DNA of 22,264 nucleotides from CAYRTD01 sp964426915 (GTDB taxonomy: Bacteria > Bacteroidota > Bacteroidia > Bacteroidales > GCA-2748055), in NCBI GenBank assembly GCA_964426915.1, contig CAYRTD010000061.1, positions 1 through 22,264 of the forward strand, in the 5' to 3' direction. Under the pieces are notes generated by a model. That model made no database searches and had not been told where the DNA came from. It was given only the letters and a program-made list of their open reading frames with translations. Below are positions 14,693-22,171 of this stretch, piece by piece (position 1 is the first letter of the stretch; each line of letters begins with the position of its first letter). Position numbers and translations under genes: made by a program.

Positions 14693-16081
14693 TTACCTTC
14701 CTGTCATTTTTGAAGGATTCACCCACTCATCAAACTGTTCTTCTGTCAGGTAGCCAAGTCCGAGAGCAGCTTCTTTCAGGCTTGTGTTATCAGCAAAGGC
14801 TTTTTTTGCAATTTCTGCAGCTTTTTCATAACCTATATGCGGATTCAGGGAGGTAACCAGCATAAGAGAATTATAAAGGTTCTTTTCGATGTTTTCACGG
14901 TTGGGTTCAATTCCTACTGCACAATTGTCATTGAAAGAAATACATGCATCACCGATAAGTCTGGCCGATTCGAGGAAGTTGTGAATCATCATGGGCTTGA
15001 ATACATTAAGCTCAAAATGACCATTGCTGCCTCCAATGTTTATCGCCACATCATTGCCCATTACCTGAGCACATACCATGGTTATGGCTTCAGCCTGGGT
15101 GGGATTAACTTTTCCGGGCATAATTGAAGATCCGGGTTCATTTGCAGGAATAATGATCTCTCCGATGCCGCTTCTGGGACCGGAAGATAAAACACGGATA
15201 TCATTTGTTATTTTCATAAGGCTCACGGCTACGGTTTTTAAAGCGCCGGAAGCCTCCACAATGGCATCGTGTGCGGCCAGGGACTCAAATTTATTATGAG
15301 CTGTAATAAAAGGAAATCCGGTGAGTTCAGCAATCTTTTCAGCAACAAGCTCTGAATAGCCTTTTGGAGTATTTATACCTGTCCCTACTGCTGTAGCCCC
15401 CAGGGCGAGTTCAAGGAGATGTTCCATACTGTTTTGTATCGTTTTCATCCCGTGGTCGAGTTGTGAAACATAACCGGAGAATTCCTGTCCCAGGGTGAGT
15501 GGAGTGGCATCCATCCAATGTGTGCGTCCAATTTTAACAATATCGTCAAAGGCTTCGGATTTTTCTTTAAGACTATCCCTGAGTTTTCTGATGCCCGGAA
15601 TGGTTGTTTCAACCAGCATTTTATAGGCCGCTATATGCATGGCTGTGGGAAAGGTATCATTTGAAGACTGAGATTTATTAACATCATCATTCGGGTGAAT
15701 CAGGCGTGTGCCTTCTCCGAGCTTATTACCTGCGAGAACATGTGCCCTGTTGGCAATTACTTCATTGACATTCATATTGGACTGGGTACCGGATCCTGTT
15801 TGCCATACAACGAGAGGAAACTGATCATCGTGTTTTCCTTCCAGTATTTCATCACAGACCTTCGATATAATATGGGCTTTTTCTTCCTCCAGTACTCCGA
15901 GCTTTTCATTGGTTTTCGCTGCAGCCTTTTTTAGATAGGCGAAAGCCTGAATAATTTCCCGGGGCATTTTTCCTTCACCGATCTTAAAATTGTCGAGAGA
16001 CCTCTGGGTTTGAGCTCCCCAGTACTTGTTAGTAGGGACTTTTACTGTTCCCATGGTGTCTTTTTCGGTTCTGTATTGCAT
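14693..16081 (-). CDS. fumC: class II fumarate hydratase (fumarase C)
   Basis: 462 residues, the usual length (about 460-467). It catalyses reversible hydration of fumarate to L-malate as a cytoplasmic homotetramer. 'SGTQSNMNVNEVIANRA' (97-113), 'IGRTHWMDATPLTLGQE' (184-200) and the superfamily signature 'GSSIMPGKVNP' (317-327) are all intact. H188 and S318, the catalytic residues of the E. coli enzyme, fall at the same numbers. It distinguishes itself from aspartase and argininosuccinate lyase by the fumarase-type 'TGTGINTPKGYSE'-like segment (233-244). It follows the CAP-domain gene by 15 bases. In a fermenting Bacteroidota cell it would run from malate to fumarate on the way to succinate, feeding the methylmalonyl-CoA mutase route encoded in the same window. 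Confidence 0.97.
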   Translation of the reverse strand: MQYRTEKDTMGTVKVPTNKYWGAQTQRSLDNFKIGEGKMPREIIQAFAYLKKAAAKTNEKLGVLEEEKAHIISKVCDEILEGKHDDQFPLVVWQTGSGTQSNMNVNEVIANRAHVLAGNKLGEGTRLIHPNDDVNKSQSSNDTFPTAMHIAAYKMLVETTIPGIRKLRDSLKEKSEAFDDIVKIGRTHWMDATPLTLGQEFSGYVSQLDHGMKTIQNSMEHLLELALGATAVGTGINTPKGYSELVAEKIAELTGFPFITAHNKFESLAAHDAIVEASGALKTVAVSLMKITNDIRVLSSGPRSGIGEIIIPANEPGSSIMPGKVNPTQAEAITMVCAQVMGNDVAINIGGSNGHFELNVFKPMMIHNFLESARLIGDACISFNDNCAVGIEPNRENIEKNLYNSLMLVTSLNPHIGYEKAAEIAKKAFADNTSLKEAALGLGYLTEEQFDEWVNPSKMTGR

Positions 16082-16096
16082 GGCTATTGAGTTTTT

Positions 16097-16573
16097 TTAA
16101 TCAGGAATTTCAACAAACATAACTGCTACAAAGTGATTGTTATCAGAGTCGGTGGAAAAACCCACTCCGCATTGTGAATATTCACCCAGAAGGATGTCAG
16201 TGTATTCAGGAGTTCTCTTCATACGATTCATGATACTATCAGAATTTTCCACCTCAACAGAAAAGGTAAGCAGGGCGTAGGATGTACCCCCGAGGTTATC
16301 TGCCAACTCACCGAGGTCCTGCTTAGCCTCAGGATCGTTAAGATCATAGGCGTTCGATGCAATTTTATCTGAAACCATTCTTGCTTCTTTGAAAAGCAGA
16401 AATTGCTCAACAAGACTGCTTAGTCCGTTAGATGTCCGGTAATTGTTAATTTTCAGGTAAACTTCTCTTTCGATCTGTGCAATCTGATGGAATCCTTCTT
16501 CTTCGCCACAATTAGTTGTGCCAATCATCAGAGCTGACAGGAGGATGAATAAACAAATAATACTTTTTTTCAT
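16097..16573 (-). CDS. CAP/SCP-like lipoprotein with degenerate active-site motif
   Basis: 158 residues. The N-terminus 'MKKSIICLFILLSALMIGTT' followed by NC suggests lipidation at C22, with acidic residues after it (GEEEG). 'IEREVYLKINNYRTSNGLSS' at 35-53 is the typical first helix of the CAP (SCP/PR1) fold, and the C-terminal 'TPEYTDILLGEYSQCGVGFS' and 'HFVAVMFVEI' match the region that normally reads SxxHxxNIL...GVG, then the last strand. The two conserved metal-site histidines are not where expected: Y124 stands in place of the second, and the first helix has 'EARMVSDKIASNAYD' without HS. It is thus a CAP fold probably without the usual metal site. It lies between the ArsC-like gene and fumC, 15 bases before fumC; no functional link to fumarase is evident. 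Confidence 0.72.
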   Translation of the reverse strand: MKKSIICLFILLSALMIGTTNCGEEEGFHQIAQIEREVYLKINNYRTSNGLSSLVEQFLLFKEARMVSDKIASNAYDLNDPEAKQDLGELADNLGGTSYALLTFSVEVENSDSIMNRMKRTPEYTDILLGEYSQCGVGFSTDSDNNHFVAVMFVEIPD

Positions 16574-16649
16574 TCGATTATAGATTTAAGTGGTCTGAGA
16601 GATGGTTTATGATCGAAAAAATCAATCACAAACATATCTGCATTCAGGA

Positions 16650-16994
16650 TTAAAAAAGCTTATCAATATTTTCCGGTGGATCTCCGATCACCGCCTTCCG
16701 TCTGGTTAATACGACAGGTCTTTTGAGAAGTTTCGGATTCTCAGAAATAATCCTGATCCACTCATCATCATTAAACGTTTTCCCTTTTAATTCTTTCTTA
16801 AAGTAGTCTTCCTGAGTTCTTACAAGGCCGGAAGGGGGAATGTTGGATTTCAAAACGATCTCTTTCAGTTCATCTTCCGTGATACCGTTCTTTATATATT
16901 CCCGGATCTCAAGATCATCTGTGATGGTGCGCAGATGTTCGAGTCCTGCCCGGCTTTTTCTGCAACGATTATTATGATATACTATGCAAGACAT
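16650..16994 (-). CDS. ArsC/Spx-superfamily thioredoxin-fold protein (arsenate reductase-like, YffB type)
   Basis: 114 residues from the ATG at 16994, the usual length of this family. The N-terminus 'MSCIVYHNNRCRKSRAGLEH' carries the nucleophile C11 with K13-S14-R15 after it, and 'REYIKNGITEDELKEIV', 'VRTQEDYFKK' and 'LLKRPVVLTRRKAVIGDPPE' follow in the usual order; the RP in 'KRPVVL' is the conserved cis-proline site. It should be cytoplasmic and redox-active with glutathione or thioredoxin, but arsenate reduction is unproven: no arsenic-resistance gene is near, and many such homologues are not arsenate reductases. An ATG at 17018 would add eight residues not typical of the family; a well-spaced promoter starting near 17013 also argues for 16994. 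It leads a unit with the CAP, fumC and helical-repeat genes. Confidence 0.85.
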   Translation of the reverse strand: MSCIVYHNNRCRKSRAGLEHLRTITDDLEIREYIKNGITEDELKEIVLKSNIPPSGLVRTQEDYFKKELKGKTFNDDEWIRIISENPKLLKRPVVLTRRKAVIGDPPENIDKLF

Positions 16995-17005
16995 AGAAAA
17001 AGGTA

Positions 17006-17023
17006 TTTGAGTTTTCACTCAAA
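17006..17023. promoter_or_regulatory. perfect 7+7 inverted repeat, candidate operator
   Basis: TTTGAGT, four bases, ACTCAAA: a perfect dyad of 18 bp that covers the end of the -7 box and the expected transcript start of the arsC-like operon. That is a natural place for a repressor. Read on the minus strand the spacer is GAAA, a stable tetraloop, so a hairpin is the alternative. Confidence 0.5.
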
Positions 17024-17050
17024 AGTATCAAAAAAAGAAGGGATTCTCAA
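17020..17050 (-). promoter_or_regulatory. promoter of the ArsC-like/CAP/fumC operon
   Basis: On the minus strand TTG at 17050-17048 and TACTTTTG at 17027-17020 fit the Bacteroides -33 (TTG/TTTG) and -7 (TAnnTTTG) elements with centres about 25-26 bases apart, the expected distance. The transcript would start near 17013, about 18 bases before the ATG at 16994. This is the best-formed promoter in the window. Confidence 0.55.
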
Positions 17051-17328
17051 TATTTTTATCAGCAGTTTGGGCAGAAAAGAAAAGTTAAAATTTTTCTGTG
17101 TCGGTCCTTTTGGATCTCCAACTGCCAGGAAACGGGACCATTAAGTGATAATGACAGCTCACCTGAGTAGAGCTCATGAATAAATTTGAAACAGATAATT
17201 GATAAATAAAAAAAGAAAAATGTAAAATGAATTTAACACATAGCGTTAATTTAAAACCCCTTGGCATTTTTATTGCTGAGGTTAGAAGCATTTAATAATT
17301 TGTAACTATCAGGTAGCGAATATTTTTT
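17051..17328. other. intergenic region without recognised gene
   Basis: AT-rich spacer between the small secreted protein gene and the promoter of the ArsC-like operon. I see only short inverted repeats: AGCTC and GAGCT around 17158-17176, and TTAAC-7-GTTAA at 17233-17249. Neither is followed by a T-tract. No RNA gene or convincing small frame is visible. Confidence 0.4.
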
Positions 17329-17775
17329 TTATCCGGAAGTTTTCCATTTTTCCGGAGTTCTCATCCAGTCTTCCATTTCCAGATCTTCTTCTATGATTTT
17401 TTCTGTCTTTATCCACTCATAATCCAGCATCCATTGTTCCAGTTCAAGATTTTCCTCAAAAAACTCTTCTATGGCCTGAAAATTCTCCACAACCGGAAAA
17501 GAATAGTCTTCCATTACTACAGATGAATCAAGTCCGGTAATAAGATTATCAGCACCGGACAAATTATTTAACATAGTTTTTGATGATCTTTTTTTTATCA
17601 GCCCAAATGCGGAATGCTGAAAACTAAAAACCGGCCGGGAGAAGGAATTATTATTCCTTTGGCTGTATAAATTGGTTTCCGGAATTAAAGGAGGATTTTG
17701 AGTGGGGAACTTTGCATTTACCGGTATTATTATCATGGCAACAAATGCGAGCAGTGAAATTCCTGTTTTACTCAT
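17329..17775 (-). CDS. small secreted protein with tandem EExLExExWM motifs
   Basis: 148 residues, not assigned to a named family. The N-terminus 'MSKTGISLLAFVAMIIIPVN' and A21 form a signal peptide. The middle (about 25-85) is low in predicted structure. The C-terminal third carries two copies of one motif 22 residues apart: 'EENLELEQWM' (107-116) and 'EEDLEMEDWM' (129-138), the second followed by 'RTPEKWK'; a third degenerate copy may start near residue 85. I recall 'LxLExWM' motifs at the C-termini of other short Bacteroidota secreted proteins, without a known role. It stands alone downstream of the HTCS regulator on the same strand, behind the G-rich tandem array and its own candidate -7 box. 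Confidence 0.7.
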   Translation of the reverse strand: MSKTGISLLAFVAMIIIPVNAKFPTQNPPLIPETNLYSQRNNNSFSRPVFSFQHSAFGLIKKRSSKTMLNNLSGADNLITGLDSSVVMEDYSFPVVENFQAIEEFFEENLELEQWMLDYEWIKTEKIIEEDLEMEDWMRTPEKWKTSG

Positions 17776-17803
17776 GGTGTTTAATCAGGTTTAATGTGTG
17801 CGG

Positions 17804-17811
17804 CAAACTTA
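17804..17811 (-). promoter_or_regulatory. candidate -7 box of small secreted protein gene
   Basis: TAAGTTTG on the minus strand fits TAnnTTTG; transcription would start about 22 bases before the ATG at 17775. No -33 TTG is seen at the right distance. Confidence 0.4.
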
Positions 17812-17920
17812 AGTAGAGTCTCAGTCCGTCGTTTGTGTTTTCCACGCATATACCAGGATTATTCGACCAATCTGTACTTGCCACCCTTCTTCACTATCAT
17901 TTTGGCAGGATCCCGGACCA

Positions 17921-18010
17921 CCCCCAAAATCCCAAAATCCCAAAATCCCGTAATCCCGTAATCCCATAATCCCTCACTCCCTACTCCCTACTCCCTACTC
18001 CCTACCCCCC
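17921..18010 (-). repeat. G-rich heptamer/octamer tandem array at the 3' end of the HTCS gene
   Basis: On the plus strand three CCCAAAAT, two CCCGTAAT, one CCCATAAT, one CCCTCACT, then three CCCTACT heptamers and a CCCTACC. Read as mRNA of the regulator gene (minus strand) this is 12 runs of three or more G, separated by loops of 2, 4 or 5 bases, which meets the G3-N1-7 rule for G-quadruplexes several times over. The regulator's reading frame enters the array and takes its stop codon (TAG at 17990-17988) from a GGGAGTA unit. Unit length changes from 7 to 8 along the array, so it is a composite of two repeat families. Confidence 0.9.
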
Positions 18011-21000
18011 TTTCCCTATACCCCCTCGGACTCGTTCCGAATTGCTTTTTGAAAGCCCGGGAAAAATACGCCTGATCACTGAATCCGAGTTTATAACAAA
18101 TCTCTGAAATGGAGCCTGAATTTTGAGAAAGGAGATCGGCTGCTCTCTGTAACTTCAATGACCGTATTAAATGTCCTGCCGGCTGACTGATAAGAGAATT
18201 AAGTTTTCTGTTGAGTTGCGAGATGCTCATGTTGACTTTTTCTGCAAGCATGTTTACGGAGAAATGCTCATCCTCAAAATGTTCTTCTATGATCTTCAGG
18301 GTCTTTTCAAGAAATGCCTTATCAACCGATACGGCCGTTACTTCCGATGGTTTAATTACAGTGGATTTGCTGAATCTTTTTCGCAACTCTTTACGTTGGG
18401 ATATCAGATTTATGATCCTCAGCTTTAATTCCTTTTCGTTGAAGGGCTTGGTTAGATAATCATCAATGCCGGTTTCAAGGCCTTCCAGTTTATCTTCCAT
18501 ACATGCTTTTGCCGTAAGCATGATTAGGGGGATATGCGCAGTTTTTTCATTTGCGCGAATCTCTGTGCATAACTGATAACCATCCTTCCTTGGCATCATT
18601 ACATCAGTGATAATAAGGTCTGGCAGAAACTCCTCTGCAAGGTTTACTCCTTCCTGGCCGTCTTTTGCTTCAATAACATGGTATTTTTCTTCTAGTTTCT
18701 CCCTGATATAATCCCGAAGATCAGTGTTGTCTTCAACAATTAGAATGATTTCCTTATTTATGTCATTCTGTTTTGTTATAACAGATACTTTATCGCCGGA
18801 ATATTTACTTTCCGGTTCATGTTCAAAAATTATCGTATTTTCTGTTTTACCGGAGATGCCCGATTCTGGGTTAATGTGCTCCAAAGAAAGAATGCCCATT
18901 GGTATTTCAATAATAAATAGGGTTCCCTTTGACTCTTCACTGCGAACACTTATTTTGCCATTGTGTATTTCAATAAGTTCTTTTGCAAGCGCGAGGCCAA
19001 TTCCTGTTCCCTCAAATTCCTTCCTGATGGAATTATCTCCCTGGTAGAACCTGTCAAATATTTTTGAAAGCCGGTCGGACGGGATGCCGATACCGTTATC
19101 CTCTATATGAATTTCAACAACCCGATCTTTCCTGCTTTTTACAGAGACCTTTATTTCTCCGCCATCGTTAGTAAATTTGAATGAATTGGAGATAAGATTG
19201 TAGAATACTTTTTCCATTTTATCGACATCAAAAACCACAGGAATATTTTCGCTGTTGCTTTCAAAATGAAGACTGATATTTTTTGTGTGAGCAAGAGATT
19301 CAAAGGAATATAAAACATTTTTTAAAAAACTGACAATATTCGTCAGGCTTGTATTTAATTCCATGCCGCCCGCTTCGATTTTGGATAGGTCCAGTAACTG
19401 ATTTATCAGACCAAGCAAACGGCTGGCGTTTTTTTTCGCTATTTTTATTCTGTTTTTATCTTTTTGATGAACAGGAGAAGAAGCCACACTTTCCAGATGT
19501 CCAAGGATAAGTGTCAGAGGAGTACGAAATTCATGGGAGATATTTGCAAAGAAATTTGTTTTCAGTTGATCCAGTTTTCGAAGTGTATCGGTTTCCACCT
19601 TCTCTACGCTTAATTGATTCTTTAGTTTAATTCGACTTAATTCAACTCTCCGGATCAGGTAAAGACCTGAAGCAAATATCAGTAGGTATAAACTATAAGC
19701 CCACCATTTTTTCCACCAGGGGGGAGTGATCACAAACCCCAGGGAAGTTCCGGTGTCATTCCATAAGCCATGGTTATTTGATGCTTTAACCCGAAAAATA
19801 TATTCTCCCTGTGGCAAATGGGTATAAGTAACATTTCTGCCGGAGCCTGCGTAAATCCATTGCTTATCATAATTCTCCAGTTTATAGGCATATTGATTTT
19901 TTTCCGGTGCTGAATAATCCAGGCCTGCATATTCTATGACTATATTCCGGTCACCGTGTGAAAAGATTAATTTATCCTTCCGGGAATATATATTATGAAT
20001 TTCCATTTCTTTGCCATCAGACGATTCCCGGTCCAGGATCTTTACATTGGTAATGACGATATTGGGTTTATAAGGGTTGTTTCTGATATCTTCGGGATAG
20101 AAATAATTTAATCCCTTAATTCCTCCGAAGAACATCTTTCCATCTTTCCCAAGAAAGAATGCTCCAGTATTGAATTCATTGCTTTGCAGGCCGTCTTTTT
20201 TGTCGTAATTTTTAAAGGAACCGGAAACCGGATCAAATCTTGATATTCCCCTGTTGGTGCTCAGCCACAATTTCCCTTCCTTGTCGGGTAAAATGGCATA
20301 AATAACATTGTTCGGTAATCCATTGTCAATGGTGAATTGCCGGAAAGTTTCATCTTTCATGTTAAACAGATTTAGTCCACCACCATCGGTGCCTATCCAC
20401 AGGTATTTGCCGGGGTCGGAGGGGTCGGGGCAAATAGATTTTACGCTGTTATTATTCAGACTTAAAGAATTGGCCGGATCATTCCGGTAAACGGAAAATG
20501 ATCCTGTCAATGGGTCAAAACGGTATAATCCGGAATTGGTACCTAACCATAGTTTATCTTCCCTGTCTTCGTAAATTACGGACCGGAGCTGTATATTATC
20601 CAAACTGCTTTCAGCGTAACGGTAATGCTGAAATATTCCTTTTTCAACATCAAGTAATTTACTCAGGTACATATTTGTGGCGACCCATATCGATCCTTTG
20701 CTGTCCTGGAACACTGAAGATATTTCTTCTTGTTTCAATCCATCAGGATTTTGGGAATTATATTTATAATGAATCAGGTCCCCTATGGGATAATTATAAC
20801 GGTATAGTCCCCGTTCAGTGGCTGCCCAGATTGCATAATCCCTGGCCTGGAGCATCGATAGCACAGGGGTATTCCCAAAATCGTCCGGGCTGTCGGAAGT
20901 TGTTTCAAAACTTATGAGTTCGCCTGTTTTTTTATCCAGCCGATAGAGAACTCCGGCGCTGATCCATATGTTACCGGTATTATCTTCAAGAACAGACTGT

Positions 21001-22130
21001 ATGCTGAATCCGGTGATCCTTGAAGCAATGTCTTTTTTTCTGTTTAATAGTGAAAATTGATTTGCCAGAGGTTTATAGATGTTTATGCCCATGCCTGCGG
21101 TGCCTATCCATAAATTACCTGTCTTATCAAGGCAAAGCCCCGATATTACATTATAGCTGATCGATTTTTGGTTATTGGCATCGGGGGGGAAATAATCATA
21201 CTCATATCTGGTGGGGTCAAACCTCATTAGTCCTCCCGGAGAAGCTAGCCAGAGCATCCCGGAATCATCCTCAGCAATTCTTGTGATCTTTTCCCAGCCA
21301 TAACTGTTTCGGGAATAACGGTGCTCATGAAAACTGAATTGTCCACTATATCTGTCAAATTTTGCAAGAGCCGGTTTCATGCCCAGCCATAAGAAACCAT
21401 CCCGGCTCTCATAAATGGAAAAAATATCTGAGGAAAACGGATTTTCTGAATTAAGCGGATCATGGCTTTTAATCATGTGATGAACTAAACGTTGATTAAC
21501 CGGATCATACTGGTAAAGAGCATTATCACTTCCAATCCAGAGCATATTTTCGCTATCAAAATGTAAAGAAAAAATTGTTCTTTCTTCCAAACCCTCAATT
21601 GTCGAAATTGTATTATGGTGGTGATTGCTATTGCGGGTTTCCTGATCTTTATTATTAAAGCTTAGCTGAAAAAGACCTTTTCCCCCTGTTCCCACCCAGA
21701 TGTTTCCCTGATGATCTTCTTCAATTGACTTGATCTGATTTGAGGATCCTTTATTTCCTGCCTGCGGATCAAGAGTAATACGGTGAAAGATTTCTTCCGA
21801 AGGCGAAAAACAATTCACCCCGTCTTTTATTGTACCGATCCAGATATAGCCACGGCTATCTTCGAATAATGTTGTAATATGATTACCTGAAAGAGAGGAA
21901 GTGTCGAAAGGATTATGATAATAATTTTTAAAGGAATAGCCATCATATCTGTTCAGACCATCTTTGGTGCCGAACCACATAAAACCATGCTGATCCTGAA
22001 TAATTGTATGAACTGAATTCTGAGACAGGCCGTCATCAATGCTTAACCGATCAAAACTCACATCACCGGCAGATATGTTCTGCGAAAAGAGGATTACAAG
22101 GAGAAAATATACTATTTTATCAGAATCCAT
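17988..22130 (-). CDS. hybrid two-component system regulator (HTCS): periplasmic propeller sensor, kinase, receiver and AraC domain
   Basis: 1380 residues from the ATG at 22130. The frame is open to 22226, but the signal peptide 'MDSDKIVYFLLVILFSQNIS' fixes the start. Residues about 23-690 hold 14 Reg_prop blades (e.g. 'MWFGTKDGLNRYDG', 'LWLGTNSGLYRFDP'), expected to form two seven-bladed propellers, then a Y_Y_Y domain (about 720-800) and one transmembrane helix (about 809-826). Inside the cell: HisKA with 'NISHEFRTPL' (H866), HATPase with 'NLISNSFKF', 'DNGIGIP' and 'GTGIGLAL', a receiver with 'VEDN', 'LIITDVMMP' (phospho-acceptor D1176) and K1228, and an AraC HTH (about 1270-1372, 'GFSDQAYFSRAFKKQFGTSP'). 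All key residues are intact. HTCS proteins bind oligosaccharides and activate polysaccharide-utilisation loci. No SusC/SusD is in the window; targets may lie beyond the right edge. The last residues ERGVGSRE come from the tandem array. Confidence 0.95.
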   Translation of the reverse strand: MDSDKIVYFLLVILFSQNISAGDVSFDRLSIDDGLSQNSVHTIIQDQHGFMWFGTKDGLNRYDGYSFKNYYHNPFDTSSLSGNHITTLFEDSRGYIWIGTIKDGVNCFSPSEEIFHRITLDPQAGNKGSSNQIKSIEEDHQGNIWVGTGGKGLFQLSFNNKDQETRNSNHHHNTISTIEGLEERTIFSLHFDSENMLWIGSDNALYQYDPVNQRLVHHMIKSHDPLNSENPFSSDIFSIYESRDGFLWLGMKPALAKFDRYSGQFSFHEHRYSRNSYGWEKITRIAEDDSGMLWLASPGGLMRFDPTRYEYDYFPPDANNQKSISYNVISGLCLDKTGNLWIGTAGMGINIYKPLANQFSLLNRKKDIASRITGFSIQSVLEDNTGNIWISAGVLYRLDKKTGELISFETTSDSPDDFGNTPVLSMLQARDYAIWAATERGLYRYNYPIGDLIHYKYNSQNPDGLKQEEISSVFQDSKGSIWVATNMYLSKLLDVEKGIFQHYRYAESSLDNIQLRSVIYEDREDKLWLGTNSGLYRFDPLTGSFSVYRNDPANSLSLNNNSVKSICPDPSDPGKYLWIGTDGGGLNLFNMKDETFRQFTIDNGLPNNVIYAILPDKEGKLWLSTNRGISRFDPVSGSFKNYDKKDGLQSNEFNTGAFFLGKDGKMFFGGIKGLNYFYPEDIRNNPYKPNIVITNVKILDRESSDGKEMEIHNIYSRKDKLIFSHGDRNIVIEYAGLDYSAPEKNQYAYKLENYDKQWIYAGSGRNVTYTHLPQGEYIFRVKASNNHGLWNDTGTSLGFVITPPWWKKWWAYSLYLLIFASGLYLIRRVELSRIKLKNQLSVEKVETDTLRKLDQLKTNFFANISHEFRTPLTLILGHLESVASSPVHQKDKNRIKIAKKNASRLLGLINQLLDLSKIEAGGMELNTSLTNIVSFLKNVLYSFESLAHTKNISLHFESNSENIPVVFDVDKMEKVFYNLISNSFKFTNDGGEIKVSVKSRKDRVVEIHIEDNGIGIPSDRLSKIFDRFYQGDNSIRKEFEGTGIGLALAKELIEIHNGKISVRSEESKGTLFIIEIPMGILSLEHINPESGISGKTENTIIFEHEPESKYSGDKVSVITKQNDINKEIILIVEDNTDLRDYIREKLEEKYHVIEAKDGQEGVNLAEEFLPDLIITDVMMPRKDGYQLCTEIRANEKTAHIPLIMLTAKACMEDKLEGLETGIDDYLTKPFNEKELKLRIINLISQRKELRKRFSKSTVIKPSEVTAVSVDKAFLEKTLKIIEEHFEDEHFSVNMLAEKVNMSISQLNRKLNSLISQPAGHLIRSLKLQRAADLLSQNSGSISEICYKLGFSDQAYFSRAFKKQFGTSPRGYRERGVGSRE

Positions 22131-22139
22131 CTTTTGTAT

Positions 22140-22171
22140 ATTTAAGTAAATAAGATGTAAATATCTTAAAT
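22140..22171. promoter_or_regulatory. nested inverted repeats upstream of HTCS start
   Basis: ATTTAAG (22140-22146) pairs with CTTAAAT (22165-22171), and TAAGAT (22151-22156) with ATCTTA (22163-22168), sharing the right arm. They lie 10-41 bases before the HTCS ATG, where a transcript start or operator is expected. AT-rich, so chance is possible. Confidence 0.35.

Noticed and set aside
16935..17144. 69-codon plus-strand frame over the ArsC-like gene start
   Set aside because: Antisense to the conserved gene start and its promoter; no protein likeness.
17854..17895. Minus-strand 13-codon frame beginning MIVKKGGKYRLVE in the spacer after the HTCS gene
   Set aside because: It resembles the start of small phage-type proteins but stops at once; it could be a gene remnant, but is too short to support.
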